NCBI GenBank assembly: GCA_025084515.1 | Contig: JAJAGP010000204.1 | Coordinates: 372,001-436,000, forward strand | Reading direction: 5' to 3' | Length of the DNA: 64,000 nt | Source: Ancistrus triradiatus | Taxonomy: Eukaryota > Chordata > Actinopteri > Siluriformes > Loricariidae | Shown here: positions 46,322 through 58,659 of the stretch, piece by piece | Numbering within the stretch: position 1 is the first letter of the stretch | Layout: every line of letters starts with the position of its first letter | Position numbers and translations under genes: made by a program | The notes under the pieces: generated by a model | Told to the model about the DNA's origin: nothing | Database searches by the model: none | What the model saw: only the letters and a program-made list of their open reading frames with translations

Positions 46322-46467
46322 CTTATCCAGAGTGACTCACAATTGATACAGTCCAAGCAATCATGGGTTAAGGGACCCAACAGTGGTGGCTTGGCTGAGG
46401 TGGGATTTGAACCCTGGACCTTCTGGTCTATAGTCCTGTACCTTAACCGCTAGGCCACCACAGTCCC
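46322..46467 (-). repeat. tRNA-derived SINE with L2-type tail, copy 10, truncated
   Basis: Minus-strand copy that starts inside the tail (cttatccagagtgactcac), so the last ~35 bp of the element are missing, as are an internal ttaca and the ggtcttgctca segment near 46373. It abuts the mermaid-type SINE ending at 46312. Confidence 0.88.
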
Positions 46468-49419
46468 GGGAACGCCTCTGCTGACGTGATCAGGTGTGCT
46501 CCTTTTCAAATGTGTTTCTTTGCAGAGCATGTGTGGTTGAACAAGGGGAGATTCTCCACTGGTTATTCGATCGTCTATCTCTAGGACAGATAAAAAAAAA
46601 GCTAATACAGCAGCCATTACTATACCTAGGTGGCCCACAGAAGTAAAGCCTGTGTGTATGTGTGTGTGTGTGTGGTGTATCATAAGTGGTGGGTGGGTAA
46701 TACACCAGCAGGCATCAGCATTGCTCCTGGCAAGGGTAAATCCATACCTCACCCTATGGAGAGCAATCATCACAGCGCATTACTGACAATGATTTGCTTT
46801 TATTTTCTGTTTGCTTTTCCTTAATAACCTTAGTAAATCGCACTTGGGTGGGGGGTCTGTAGCTTTCATTCTTCCTCCGTCTCTTTCTGGAGGATAGGGG
46901 ATGAGAAGAGGGGAAAGGAGAGTGGGAGCAAGGCGGAGGTTAAAAGAGAATAAGTCAGATAGATGTGAGAGTAACCCTTATTTAGATGTGCCCTGCAGAG
47001 CACAAGCACAGTTAAAGAGATTCATGTGCGCCATAGCACAATGAATATTACACGCCGCTTAATCAAAAATGCATATCGGTCTCACAACATGCAGTGAGCT
47101 GGGGCTGAACCAGAAAGAATCTGTGAACAGCAAATATGGTCAAATTCATGCAGCCATAGCTCAGAGATTAAAATGACCTCATTAGACAAGCTGGACGTTG
47201 TGGAGGTTATTGTGTTCTCCACCACCTGGTACCTTATTTTAGCTCAAAGGACTGATTAACATTGTTGTGTAACCAGTGAAGTTACAGCACAAACTATAGG
47301 CCTGTTCATTCTCCTGTGCTTTTTTGAAAAGACAGCTAACCATGTGGATAATTATGTTAAGCAACATCATATATTGTGGTATGCAGGGGTGTTAGTATTA
47401 CTGAGATATGTCGTTGGTTTTAACCCTCGATTTTACTGCAGAACATTGTATTCCACAGCTATAAGAGCCTCGATAAGCTCTAACAGAGTCCTATGGCTGC
47501 AGATCAGACAATGGTGAGGATACATTTAGACTTTATATACAGTACTTCAGTTTTGTTGTGGATGTGCAGTGACTTTTTCTCCAAACACAGAATTGCACAG
47601 TCCTGGTAAACACAGTTTTCTCTCATCTATTCAACAGAAGCACGGAACATCTAGGTGGTCTTCAAATGTGAGATGCGTAGCAATGGGTTTTAAGAACTGT
47701 GTTTTTTTGTTGTTGTTTTGTTTTGGGATGGAGTCCTTCCATGAACACAGTTTGTTGCTTAGTGTTTGATCGTAAAAACAGAACAGAAATGCTATATTTT
47801 GGTGTGGTATTTGCAGGATGTTCACTCCTGTTCAAAGTAGGAACAGTACTCTGTGTCTTCCCTTTGTAGGTTTGCCGTACTGCTGATTGACAAACCCAGG
47901 TCTTAATCAGCGCTCCTCCACGTTTCTTTCATGCTTGTCCATAATTCTTAATGCAACATGCTCTGAAATGTACTGTCTTTGGGTTGAACCTTCTACATTT
48001 TGTAACTCCTCATACCTCATTCTGCTTAACTTCAACCTTTTGTTCTCATTTGTGGCATCTCAAACGGGACAACAAGTATTCAAAGACAATGCTTAGCCTT
48101 TTATACATACCGGCTCCTACTAATCCCAAATAGCTAGGATAAATAAATGCACTGAGGTTTTTGTTTGGTGTCGATCAGATATATACTGCTTGTTTTAAAT
48201 CTCCAGCTGGGACAGGACAGTCGCTGCATTCGCTGAAACGTCTCGGCTATAGATTCTGCAGATTTAGAAAAAGAGATTTAGCGAGAAAACCTCGAGTGCG
48301 CTCTGAGGCCCAGAACGCCTAACGCACATACATAATGGATACAGGAAACATTTGATGTTTGTTTATGTAGACACTCCCATATGTAATATACCGCATACTG
48401 TTTAAATTGGCCATGGTCCCTACTAACGTCCTCTAATAGACTGTTTTATCTGTGCATAAATACTGAGGGTAGCAGAATGTAGGACACAGTTAATCTAATA
48501 TCATATGTATTTATTTTGTATGCTTATAGTTTAGTGTGTGCATTTCCCAGGATATGGTTGTGGGTACAATTTACGATTTCTCATGGTGCATAGTAACAGT
48601 TGAGACATGCTGATATTCAGCTAAACTTGACTGTATCTGTCCAACAATGCTATTACCTACATGGAACGAATAACGCTAGTAATGCTAACAGTACTCTCAC
48701 TACATTCGTTAGCAGGTTGACATAACCCAGGTAGATTCTTTGCCATATGGCCAGCTTTGTTGAAATGCAGGTAGATTTGGCAGACTGTTTGGCATTGAAG
48801 CAACCGGTTTCACAAGATTACAGCATACAGCAAGATACATCCCCAATCAAGTCCTATCAGTGTGAAGACTGTGACTCTTGAGTCATATCTGCCCTATTTC
48901 ATTCTCTTCAATCAGAGAGGATGACGGAGAGAGATATGAACGAATGCGCGCGAGAGAGGAAAAGCTCATTTGGAGTGCATCTGTGTTTGGGATTTGAGAA
49001 GTTTCTTGGCATTTTGGCTCGTCTTCTGAAGGTGGGCGTGGCGGCCAATCAGAGTTAACAAGCGGGTAGGTTTGCTCATCAGCTGCCTCCGGTCGGGCTA
49101 ACCTCCCCAGCGTCTGTTTACTTCAGTCCTGCTGCTCATGTGCTTGCAGCTGGTTGGCCACACAAGCTGCCTGATTATAAGTAGCCCTCCCAAGACCCCC
49201 GACCACTTGTCGTGAATCCCAAGCTATTGGCTGTGGGATGGAAATGCTCTAGCTCCGAGACAAAATGATGTTGGAATGATTGTGGCAGAGGTAAATCTGG
49301 GTTAACATCATTGCACATGATGTTTTTTCGATACCAGAATCTGTTTATCAGTCACTCGCGCTCCTTACCTGCTTAATCCAACAAAGGTCGCAAGATGTAA
49401 AACAGTCTATTACACACAC
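46468..49419. other. Long single-copy stretch with promoter-like motifs near 49.0 kb
   Basis: There is no transposon in 2.9 kb and no exon I can support. A short (GT)n tract lies at 46651-46674. The part 47000-47240 has an enhancer-like look. At 49031-49049 a GC/CACCC-type word (gggcgtgg) stands next to CCAAT, with a TATA-like attataag 125 bp further on (near 49174). Confidence 0.45.
46651..46674 (+). repeat. Short (GT)n tract
   Basis: Imperfect GT run with one TA interruption. Confidence 0.85.
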
Positions 49420-49580
49420 TCACTCACACTGGGCGCTCTATAAATACCACCTGACCTAAGAAATGTCTTGGAATGTGGGAATAGACCGTAGTACCCAGAG
49501 CAAACCACACATTCAACCCTGATTCGAACCCAGGTCTCTGGAGCCGCGAGGTGACAGCGCTGCGCAATCGTGCCGCATTC
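49420..49580 (-). repeat. Mermaid-type SINE, 5' half, old
   Basis: The reverse complement shows the tRNA-like head (gcggcacgattgcgcagcgc, then tgtcacctcgcggctccaga), box B gggttcgaatcag, and a diverged 'gtgtggtttgctctgggtac' continuation. The 3' domain is absent. Confidence 0.72.
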
Positions 49581-50577
49581 CATCTGCTTATAATATCTAC
49601 AATCGCTTTTTTTGTTTCTCTAATATGGGAGAGCAAAAGCAATGTTTCTCTCCGGGCAGCATCTCCAGAATGCACTTGAATGACTCAAAATTACTGAGTG
49701 AGCTTTGCAATAAATTGGAGCTAAAGCAGATTTTGTTCCCTTGTAACACTTAGAGAGCAGGTTATGAGGCGAAATTTGAAAAGTGTTTGCTATGCTCTTT
49801 ATATTCAGCTGTGCTTTATCACTCTCAAACCCAAACTCCCTCTGGTGGTTGGTCCAAAAGTGTTCAACAGAAGTGGGAGAGTTCTCGCAAGAGGAAAGAG
49901 ACCAGCTGGCACTCAGACAGAGAGATAAGACAAAGCGCTGAAAAAAAGAATGTGCTCATTGATAGTATGTGATGTGGCGAATCCTTTTGTGTTTTTGGAA
50001 TTCATTTATAAGAGACCTGAGCTGTCACGGGTTCTCTTCTGTCACCCGGAGAGCGATGTTTTATCATGTCTGCTTGTTCCTTTTTTCCTTTTGTCCCCCA
50101 AAAGATCACCAATTAGTTCTGCAACGTTGTGTGTTTGCTTTGTTCTTTGTTTGCGTGAGCGCTTACAGTGGCATGTGTTTGTGCATTTGATTACGCATGC
50201 TAATAGTCGCCGTGTCTCTGATCAGTAACCCTGAGCGGAATACATGCTCTGTGTCTGTGGCATCAGGGTGACAGAGACATATTTCTGCTTTGATGGCCCA
50301 CTGTGAAGCCTGTGACAGCACCAGCTTGCTGTTTTCAGAGGAATGCAGGACTTTGGGCAGTGTGTCTGTTCTGATAAGTTTGTGAAATTATTATATAGGA
50401 CAGATCATGTTGCTGGAACAACCATATTTAGGAGGGATATCAGTGTGGTCATAAACATTGTGTTTTTGGATGGGCAAAGGAACAAGACAAGAGAAACAGG
50501 TGACGACCAGTTGCTTGTATTTTCTAACGTTCCTCTCTGCTATGGACAGACAGCAGGGATCTCAGAACCATAGTAGC
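49581..50577. other. Single-copy DNA, no gene recognised
   Basis: Stop-free stretches at 49950-50228 overlap in two frames and show no domain. Confidence 0.5.
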
Positions 50578-50778
50578 TTTTACATTTACATTTACAGCAT
50601 TTAGCAGACGCCCTTATCCAGAGCGACTTACAATTGGTACACTCTTACAATCCAAGCAATTGTGGGTTAAGGGTCTTGCTCAAGGACCCAACAGTGGCAG
50701 CTTGGCAGAGGTGGGATTTGAACCCTGGACCTTCTGGTCCATAGTCCAGTACCTTACCCACTAGGCCACCACAGTCCC
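50578..50778 (-). repeat. tRNA-derived SINE with L2-type tail, copy 11
   Basis: Full-length minus-strand copy from the (acattta) tail to head ccacagtccc, with a complete box B complement and the unbroken ggcagcttggcagaggtggg segment. It is almost consensus, so probably a young insertion. Confidence 0.95.
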
Positions 50779-52177
50779 TTTTCCCTTATAGAAGTAATAA
50801 AAGCACAATCTCCAGTTCCTTTAGTCCCTTTATGCTACACAATTTTCCAAAATTAGTCTCCCAATATCCATACCGGTCTGGGAGGATGATGGTTAATACT
50901 AGCTTCATTCAAGGGATTGTGCCAGCCACCACTACTTTGTTCTTGCAGCGTCATTAAGCACAGATATAGCAAACTGCTCTTCCACAGATCCCTGAGATTC
51001 CGGACCTCACAAAAGTCTGAGATTCCAGGCTAGTGTAATTTTGATTGATGGGGAGATGCCATTCAGAGAGGGGAGACTCCCAGCCATGGATAATTATGTC
51101 ATTATCCAGGCTCAGACTTGCTATCTGTGGCCGAAAGTGCGAATGCTTTCATGTTGCCCATCGAACCATGGTTAGGTTCCATCTACTAGCATTTTTCTAA
51201 GCAATACAGACATGGAAAACTTCTTTATGTGTATCTTTATCTTCTGTCTTCCTTATTTTTTCAGTAGCCCTCCTTTCTCTCTTCTTAATGGCATAATGGA
51301 TCTTTTATCTAGCTAACAGAATTCTGAACTCTTGAATTGCAAATGCCCCGATGTAGGTCATAAATCTTTTTAAGTGTGTGAGCAATAATAACTGAATCAG
51401 AGGGGGGATTCTGTGTGTGTGTTGGGGGGGTGTATGTATGTCCCTATGACTGTGGAGGACTTTCTGGATTGCCAGTTACACTCGGACCCGGAGGCTGACT
51501 TCAGCCTTGTGTTAATTCATTCATGTATTCACTGGGCCTGCTGCCTGACTGTGTAGCTGCAAGAATAAGAAGCAGCACAGCAAGAAGCATTCACTTTTGT
51601 TATCTCAAGTGGTTTCTTTTTTGGCCCAAATGCTATTTGTAAAAGCTCCAATGACCTGCTTACCCCCATGCTCAACTCTTTTACAAAAAAAGGGTGGAAA
51701 AGGGAAAATCATCAACAGGAAAAAAAGAAACATAAACTTAAGGAAAGAGAACATGGCTCTGCTTATAGTTGTGAGTTGGGTCAGGTTGGGGTCTTGCTAT
51801 AGCCAGTACTGCATTAGTAATGGATTGGTTTTATGGAAATAGAGAGGTGAAGAGGGCCACGGTGCTGAGGCAGGGTCCTAAACAAATGAACCGCAAGGTG
51901 AGAGAGAGTCCAGAGTCCAGAAGTGAATGCCAACCAGTGCAGCTGGAAAAGCAGATTAAATTTGAAGTTGAGTTGGGTTCCACTGCCAAATAGTATTTCC
52001 ACATATACTCAAACAAGTGCCTGAATAACGCAGCATCACTGGTAGATATTTTAAGGCTGGGATTTAATAAGATCTCTAAAAAGACAACTAATTTGTACAC
52101 TCTAATAGATTGCACATACACCGAGACTCAGTGGTGCTCTGGGCAATGTACTGGGAAACCTGTGATACTGGCATGTT
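50779..52177. other. Single-copy DNA, nothing recognised
   Basis: A TG/G-rich patch at 51412-51440. No gene or repeat family was recognised. Confidence 0.5.
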
Positions 52178-52245
52178 ACGTAATACTGTTGCAGACCAAG
52201 TACATCAATTCATGCCAGGAGAATTCCCTGCAGTGGTTTTAGTTT
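52178..52245 (+). mobile_element. Small scrap of Tc1-like family C
   Basis: The word ctgttgcagaccaagtacat (52187-52206) followed by ccctgcagtgg matches the same coding segment found at 60628-60660 (ctgttgcagaccaagtgcac). Only about 70 bp are left. It is about 55 bp upstream of the Tc1 family D insertion. Confidence 0.5.
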
Positions 52246-52300
52246 GGCTAGCAGGCTAGGGAATTAACATTCCCCATACATTATAACAGGAGTTCCGATA

Positions 52301-53874
52301 CAGTGGTATGAAAAAGTTTGGGCACCCCTGATAATTTTCATGATTTTTCTTTATAAATCATTGGTTGTCCAGCTCAGCCATTTCAGGTAAATATATCATA
52401 TAGCAGATGAACACCGTGATATTTGAGAAGTGAAATTAAGTTTATAGGTTTTACAGAAAAAGTGTGCAGTAATTATTCAAACAAAATTAGGCAGGTGCAT
52501 AAATTTGGGCACCCTTGTCATTTGAATACCTTTAGCACTAATTATTGGAACACAAAATATGTTTTGTAAGCTCACTGACCCTTGATCTACATACACAAGT
52601 GAGTCCAACTATGATAAAGGGTTAAGGTGGCCAATTGGAAGTTTTTCTCCTCTTTGCATCTTCTCTGAAGAGTGGCAATATGGGAGCCTCAAAACAACTC
52701 TCAAATGGCCTGAAAACAAAGGTTGTTCAACATCATGGTTCAGGGAAAGGGAAAAGCTCTCTCAGAGATTTCAGCTGTCAGTTTCCACTGTGAGGAACAT
52801 AGTGAGGCAATGGAAGACCACAGGCACAGTTCTAGTTAAGGAACTCCCGAAGTGGCAGACCAAGAAAAATCTCAGATAGCAGAGGCGAAGGATGGTGAGA
52901 ACACAGTTATAGTCAAGCCACAGACCACCTCCAAAGACCTACAACCTCATCTTGCTGCAGATGGTGTCACTGTTCATCGTTCAACTATACAGCGCACTTT
53001 GCACAAGGAGAGGCTGTATGGGAGAGTAATGCAGAAGAAGCCTTTTCTGCAGACACGCCACAAACAGAGTCACTTGAGGTGTGCTACAGCACATTTGGAC
53101 AATCCAGCTTCATTTTGGAATAAAGTGCTGTGTACTGATGAAACTAAAATTAAGTTATTTGGACATAACAAGGAGCGGAAAAAGAACACAGCATCCCAAG
53201 ACAAACACTTGCTACCCACAGTAAAATTTGGTGGTGGTTCCATCATGCTGTGGGACTGTGTGGCCAGTGCAGGTACTAGGAATCTTGTTAAAGTTGAGGG
53301 TCGCATGGATTGTAGTTAATATCTCCAGATTCTTGAGAACAATGTTCTAGAATCAGTGACAAAGTTGCTCCGAGGCCAACGGCCCCAAACCCTGCTCAAA
53401 ATCTACTAAGGCATTCATGCAGAGGAACCAGTACAACGTTCTGGAATGGCCATATCAGTCCCCCAGACATGAATATTACTGAAAATGTGGGCTGTCCATG
53501 CTCGGAAACCATCAAACATGACTGAACTGGAGATGTTTCTAAAGAAGAATGGTCCAAAGCACCTTCAACCAGAATCCAGACTGGAAGCTGTAGGAAGCGT
53601 TTAGCGGCTGTTATTTCTACAAAAGGAGGATCTACTAAATATTGATGTCATTTTTTGTTGGGGTGCCCAAATTTATGCACCTGCCTAATTTAGTTTGAAT
53701 AATTACTGCACACTTTCTGTGTAAATCCTATAAACTTCATTTCACTTCTCAAATATCACTGTGTTCATCTGCTATATGATATATTTAACTCAAGTTGCTG
53801 ATCTGAACAACCAATGATTTATAAACTAAAATTATGAAAATTATCAGGGGTGCCCAAACTTTTTCATACCACTG
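52301..53874 (+). mobile_element. Tc1-like transposon, family D
   Basis: TA at 52299-52300 and 53875-53876 encloses tips cagtggtatgaaaaagtttg and aaactttttcataccactg. Inner arm repeats (aaatttgggcacccttg near 52502, caaatttatgcacctgcc near 53668) give the IR/DR layout. At 1574 bp it has the full length expected for a Tc1 element. It is a well-known fish/amphibian type by its tip sequence (from memory). Confidence 0.95.
52680..53645 (+). pseudogene. Tc1 family D transposase, nearly full length but broken
   Basis: The family start is ATG 52680 (MGASKQLSNG). The HTH segment LSVSTVRNIVRQW is readable near 52777. A frame change occurs near 52850, after which a 155-codon frame (52852-53319) carries the second DNA-binding half (LAADGVTVHRSTIQRTLHKE), the first catalytic block CTDETKIKLFG and PTVKFGGGSIMLW. 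A stop at 53317-53319 (DCS then stop) ends it. Downstream, around 53385 and 53440-53500, only eroded traces of the second and third catalytic blocks remain. The normal end STKY-like (tctactaaatattga) is at 53631-53645. Confidence 0.92.
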
Positions 53875-53876
53875 TA

Positions 53877-55425
53877 ATGGGAGCTTAGATAGCAGGGTTT
53901 GACTGTATATTCTGGCCTTTGACAGTTGAAAAACTTTGATCGTTTAAAAGAAAAATCCAACCCTCATGTCAGTGTCTCCTTCGTGGTTCAAGTTGTATGT
54001 CTAATTAGTACCTACCCTTGCCCTTTATTAATTTACACTTTACTGGAGATTCAGCTTTAATATATTTCCTGAAGGTGCTAAATTAAGCAACCTTTGATCA
54101 CCCACACCCTCACAGAGAAACAAGGTGAACCATGTTTGAAGTGCCATTAATGGTGTACACATGCACAGTGTAAATGTCTTCCAGGCCGTGACTTGTGTGA
54201 AACGTATCTGTGTCCACTGCCCTGCTGAACAGCACTGAAAATGTTACTTGGGCTCCTTTAAGCAATTTAGCCACCACAGAGAATCATAGGATGCGAATGA
54301 AAAGATTCATCCTTCCGCTGCAGTTGGTGGCATAGCGTTGGGCTATTTTCAGCGTGTGGGCACGGTGGCACTCTGCAGAACGCTCGGAAAAAGCCTGCCC
54401 TACATGGTACATTCATAGACAGTCACGGAGAGTGAAGTGGGAACAGCTACTTTATAGCACTTGGAAAAAAAGTCAGCGTCACGAATAGTGTTCAAGGAAT
54501 GAATGCAGAAGAACACAATGCACATAAATATACTGCATATAAGGTAATACGATGTAGTATATATGGAACTTTGTGTGCTGAGTGTATATATATATACATG
54601 CATACAGATTCCTCTTGGTCCTGCTAAAGCTTCCTGTTTTGTGAAAGAATGCCACATGCGGCTCTGTCCTTTAAAAGGCCTGACCAAGGTTGTTCCACAG
54701 CTGGCCAAATCAGCCTCATTTGCATGTGTAATCAGTCTGCTTAAGGGCCGGGCGCTTCTAGAAGATGATTAGCCTGTTTTTCTTCTTGTACGTTTTCATT
54801 TGTCATCGTTTACTAATTGATCTTTCCTTCTTCTTTCTTTCCTTTCTGCTCCACTTTTCCCTTGGGTGTCCCAATGACGACCTTTCCCTGCGTACCCGTT
54901 TGCGGCTCCAGGTAAGACACAATGCTTTTGCTCCCAGCGCATCACGTTTGAGACTAGATAATGAGGTTATTTCACCTGTGATGGATTGACATCCGGCGCC
55001 TTTGTGATAAGACAGCAAGAAATTGCAACCTGGGCTGTGAACAAACCGTTTTACACATATACACAATGCACAGTCGAGCCAGTTTGCCCCTGGCAGGGCG
55101 CTCTGATTTTGAGTCAAAAAGGAATGTTTTGCCGCTCCTATAATACCAGAGTCCTCCGTATTATCCGCCGTGCTTTTAGGCAGGTCCTTTGTGCTGTCTG
55201 GTGACACACTGACCTCTATCCATTTAATTCATAAACATGTCAGGGCACTGTGCAGTGAGCAGAGCCAGCGCCGGTCCAATGCCTTACTGACATTCATTAT
55301 AAATGTAACAGAAGATGAAATTGATCAAACATTTGAGCTTTGTTCTTTTTCATGACTGCTTTTTTAATCACTATATATATATAGATGTTTTCTGATGTTT
55401 GCTTTGGCCCTTCCTTACTAAGAGT

Positions 55426-55463
<38 letters not shown>

Positions 55464-56185
55464 CTGCGTTCTGCTGATGTCAGGATGAGTGAATCCCCTG
55501 TTACTTGATCATTACTTGGCAAACTGGAGTGTCCTTGCACTCACATTCAACTCTGCTGTGCTAAACACCCCACGAGACCCAAAATGGCTTCCGATTCTTC
55601 TCATGTCACCTACAGTGGCACGGCACCATTTGTATATTCTCTTTCAATTTGCAATTTTGTTTCTCTCCAAGTTTGATCACATACTTAAAACCATAACTGT
55701 AAATGGTACAAAATATAACCTGAGTCACTCAAACTGACACTGCGGAGGAAAGGAAACTCATCAGAGTAATCTAATCGTAACGGATGCGTTTACTTAAAAC
55801 AAGTGCCGCTCACCTCCGTATTTCATGTTGAATCTTTTTTTTTCCGGCATGAGCTGGTCGTTCTCACTTTAATCAGTGTTGACTAGAGCATCCTTAAAAA
55901 ACGCTGAAAAGGCTGTTGCTGGAGTCAGAGCAGCAAGCGTGCCTCGCTATCTTAGATTAGAGGATGCCTGAGTAAGCAACTAAATCATGGAAAAGGTGGA
56001 AGCATCACAGCGCAAGGCAGATTCAATAGAAAACGATGAAATCTAATTTGAGAAAAAAAATATATTAAGTAACCGGTGCAGCAGTGTCTGTAGATGCGCA
56101 TTCGTTTCCCAGTCATGTGCAAAAGCAGAACAGCACAGGCAGCTCATTTGGACCCTTGATTTGTGAGAAGGGGAGCATATATATA
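53877..56185. other. Single-copy DNA, no gene recognised
   Basis: It holds an octamer-containing patch (atttgcat, 54717-54724) and a joint splice-like motif ctccag/gtaaga at 54906-54917 downstream of a long pyrimidine tract (54820-54860). A (GT)n tract lies at 55427-55462. No exon could be defined. Confidence 0.45.
55427..55462 (+). repeat. (GT)n microsatellite
   Basis: About 18 uninterrupted GT units. Confidence 0.96.
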
Positions 56186-57756
56186 CAGTGGGGCAAAAAA
56201 GTATTTAGTCAGCCACTGATTCTCCTACTTAGCAAGTTCTCCTACTTAGAAAGATGAGAGAGGTCTGTCATTTTCATCATAGCTACACTTCAACTATGAG
56301 AGACAAAATGAGAAAGAAAAATCTAGGAAATCACGTTGTAGGATTTTTAAAGAATTTAATTGCAAATTATGGTGGAAAATAAGTATTTGGTCAATAACAA
56401 AAGTTCATCTCAATACTTTGTAACATAACCTTTGTTGGCAATGACATAGGTCAAACGTTTCCTGTAAGTCTTCATCAGGTTGGCACACACTGTAGCTGGT
56501 ATTTTGGCCCATTCCTCCATGCAGATCTCCGCTAGAGCAGTGATTGGGCAACACGGACCTTCAACTCCCTCCAGAAATTTTCTATGGGTTGAGGTCTGGA
56601 GACTGGCTAGGCCACTCCAGGACCTTGAGATGCTTTTTACGGAGCCACTCCTTTGTTGCCCGAGCGGTGTGTTTGGGATCATTGTCATACTGGAAGACCC
56701 AGCCACGTTCCATCTTCTATGCTCTCACTGATGGAAGGAGGTTTTGGCTTAAAATCTCACGATACATGGCCCCATTCATTCTTCCCTTAACACAGATCAG
56801 TCGTCCTGTCCCCTCTGCAGAAAAACAGCCCCAAAGCATGAGGTTTCCACCCCCATGCTTCCCAGTAGGTATGACACAACTCAGAATTCTTCTTCCTCCA
56901 AACACGGCGAGTTGAGCTTTTACCAAAAAGTTCTATTTTGGTTTCATCTGACCACATGATATTCTCCCAATCCTCTTCTGGATCATCCATATGCTCTCTG
57001 GCAATCTTCACACTGGCCTGGACATGTACTGGCTTAAGCAGGGGGACACGCCTGGCCCTGCAGGATCTGAGTCTCTCATGGCGTAGTGTGTTACTGATGG
57101 TAGCCTTTGTTACTTTGGTCCCAGCTCTCTCTGCAGGTCATTCATCAGGTCCCTCCGTGTAGTTCTGGGATTTTTGCTCACTGTTCTCATGATCATTTTG
57201 ACCCCACGGGATGAGATCTTACGTGGAGCCCCAGATTGAGGGAGATTATCAATGGTCTTGTATGTCTTACAATTGCTCCCACAGTTGATTTATTCACACC
57301 AACCTGCTTGCCTATTGTAGATTCACTCTTCCCAGCCTGGTGCAGGTCTATAATTTTCTTCCTGGTGTCCTTCGACAGCTCTTTGGTCTTGGCCATGGTT
57401 GAGTTTGGAGTCTGACTGTTTGAGGCTGTGGACAGGTGTCATTTTATACAGATAACGAGGTCAAACAGGTGCCATTAATACAGGTAACGAGTAGAGGACA
57501 GAAGAGCTTCTTAAAGAAGAAGTTACAGGTCTGTGAGAGCCAGAAATCTTGTGTGGCTGACCAAATACTTATTTTCCACCATGATTTACAATTAAATTCT
57601 TTAAAAATCCTACAGTGTGATTTCCTGGATTTTTTTTCTCATTTTGTCTCTCATAGTTGAAGTGTACCTATGATGAAAATTACAAACGTCTGTCATCTTT
57701 CTAAGTAGGAGAACTTGCATAATCAGTGGCTGACTAAATACTTTTTTGCCCCAATG
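56186..57756 (-). mobile_element. Tc1-like transposon, family B copy 3, full length
   Basis: Tips are cagtggggcaaaaaagtatt and actaaatacttttttgcccc followed by aatg (one change from cactg), between TA at 56184-56185 and 57757-57758. Arms of about 200 bp are mirrored. The left arm has a short local duplication (ttctcctacttagcaag before ttctcctacttagaaag, 56219-56252). At 1571 bp it is the most complete member of family B here. Confidence 0.95.
56410..57396 (-). pseudogene. Tc1 family B transposase, full length with frameshifts
   Basis: It starts at the ATG complement 57394-57396 (MAKTKELSKDTRKK) with an intact first HTH (KSESTIGKQVGVNKSTVGAI). A frameshift follows before the MIMRT linker. The first catalytic block WSDETKIELFG (near 56930) and conserved GGG.LMLWGCFS (near 56830) are readable. 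The 3' part keeps the EWPSQSPDLNP region in broken frame (56590-56620) and EEWAKIPATVCANLMKTYRK to the normal end VTKY at 56410. All domains are present but split over at least four frames, so it is inactive. An unusual insert-like segment (PCCPITALAE) replaces the usual sequence before CMEEW. Confidence 0.92.
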
Positions 57757-57758
57757 TA

Positions 57759-58659
57759 TATATAGAGTGAGCTACTCAGTGTGGTGGACAGTCCACCTGT
57801 ATGCTCTAGCACTGAAATGTTACAGTTATGAACAGATCCACCTTGATAAGGACGTATCCACCTTAAACAACTTTGCAGTGGCTTTCTTGTTCTCGTTGTG
57901 CTATTCTGAAAGAATGAGAAAGCTTACTTGGGATTGTAAGTCAAATTTAACCGAGCCAGACCTGTCAAGGGTCAAATAAACTGCACCTCAGCCACAGTAA
58001 ACCAACACATATTCACTCGAATCTGTTTTTCAGCCACATCATTATCTTTTTATCATCTCTCTCCCTCCTGTGAAGTGTTGTAGTGGCGGCAATAAAGAGA
58101 AGAGAAGCACAGCATCGCCTTTCTGATTGATGGGAGAGAACGAGCTCCGTGCACTTATGAAAGAATCCTCAGCGCTAGGCCCCCGTGCCAGCCTTTTCAC
58201 GCCACGAGAAAAGGCGTGAATGTGTACATTAGTCTGAGAGCTTTTTGCTCACTTTGCTCCTAGTGTGAGTCTAATAGCTCTGCACAAGCTGCTAAAGCTT
58301 TCACAGAACTGACATTTTAAACAGGCCAGAGTGGCTTTTGTGTGTGTGTGTGGTTTTTTTTGTATCTTATGTGTGGGGGGTAAATACACTAAAAGATGTA
58401 CGAATGTAGCCATGCAATCATAAGCAAGCATTGCATTTAAGAAATCAGACTGTTATGATAATAGCTCTAATTCAATATACTATTGTTTAAGGGTGGGTGA
58501 GTGATTCCTGTTATATTGTTTATTATTTTGTTTAAAAGTTATTTCCATGAGAATGGCTTTGTGGGATGGTACAAGTTCTGTATGAGTGCTGTGGGTCAGA
58601 AATACAGATGTGTTGGGAATGACAGGCCTACAGAAAGTGCTAGATAACTGTTTTCAGGT
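57759..58659. other. Single-copy DNA, no gene recognised
   Basis: A short GT run lies at 58338-58350. Sequence around 58130-58230 includes the inverted words cgccacgagaaaaggcgtg. No exon could be defined. Confidence 0.5.
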
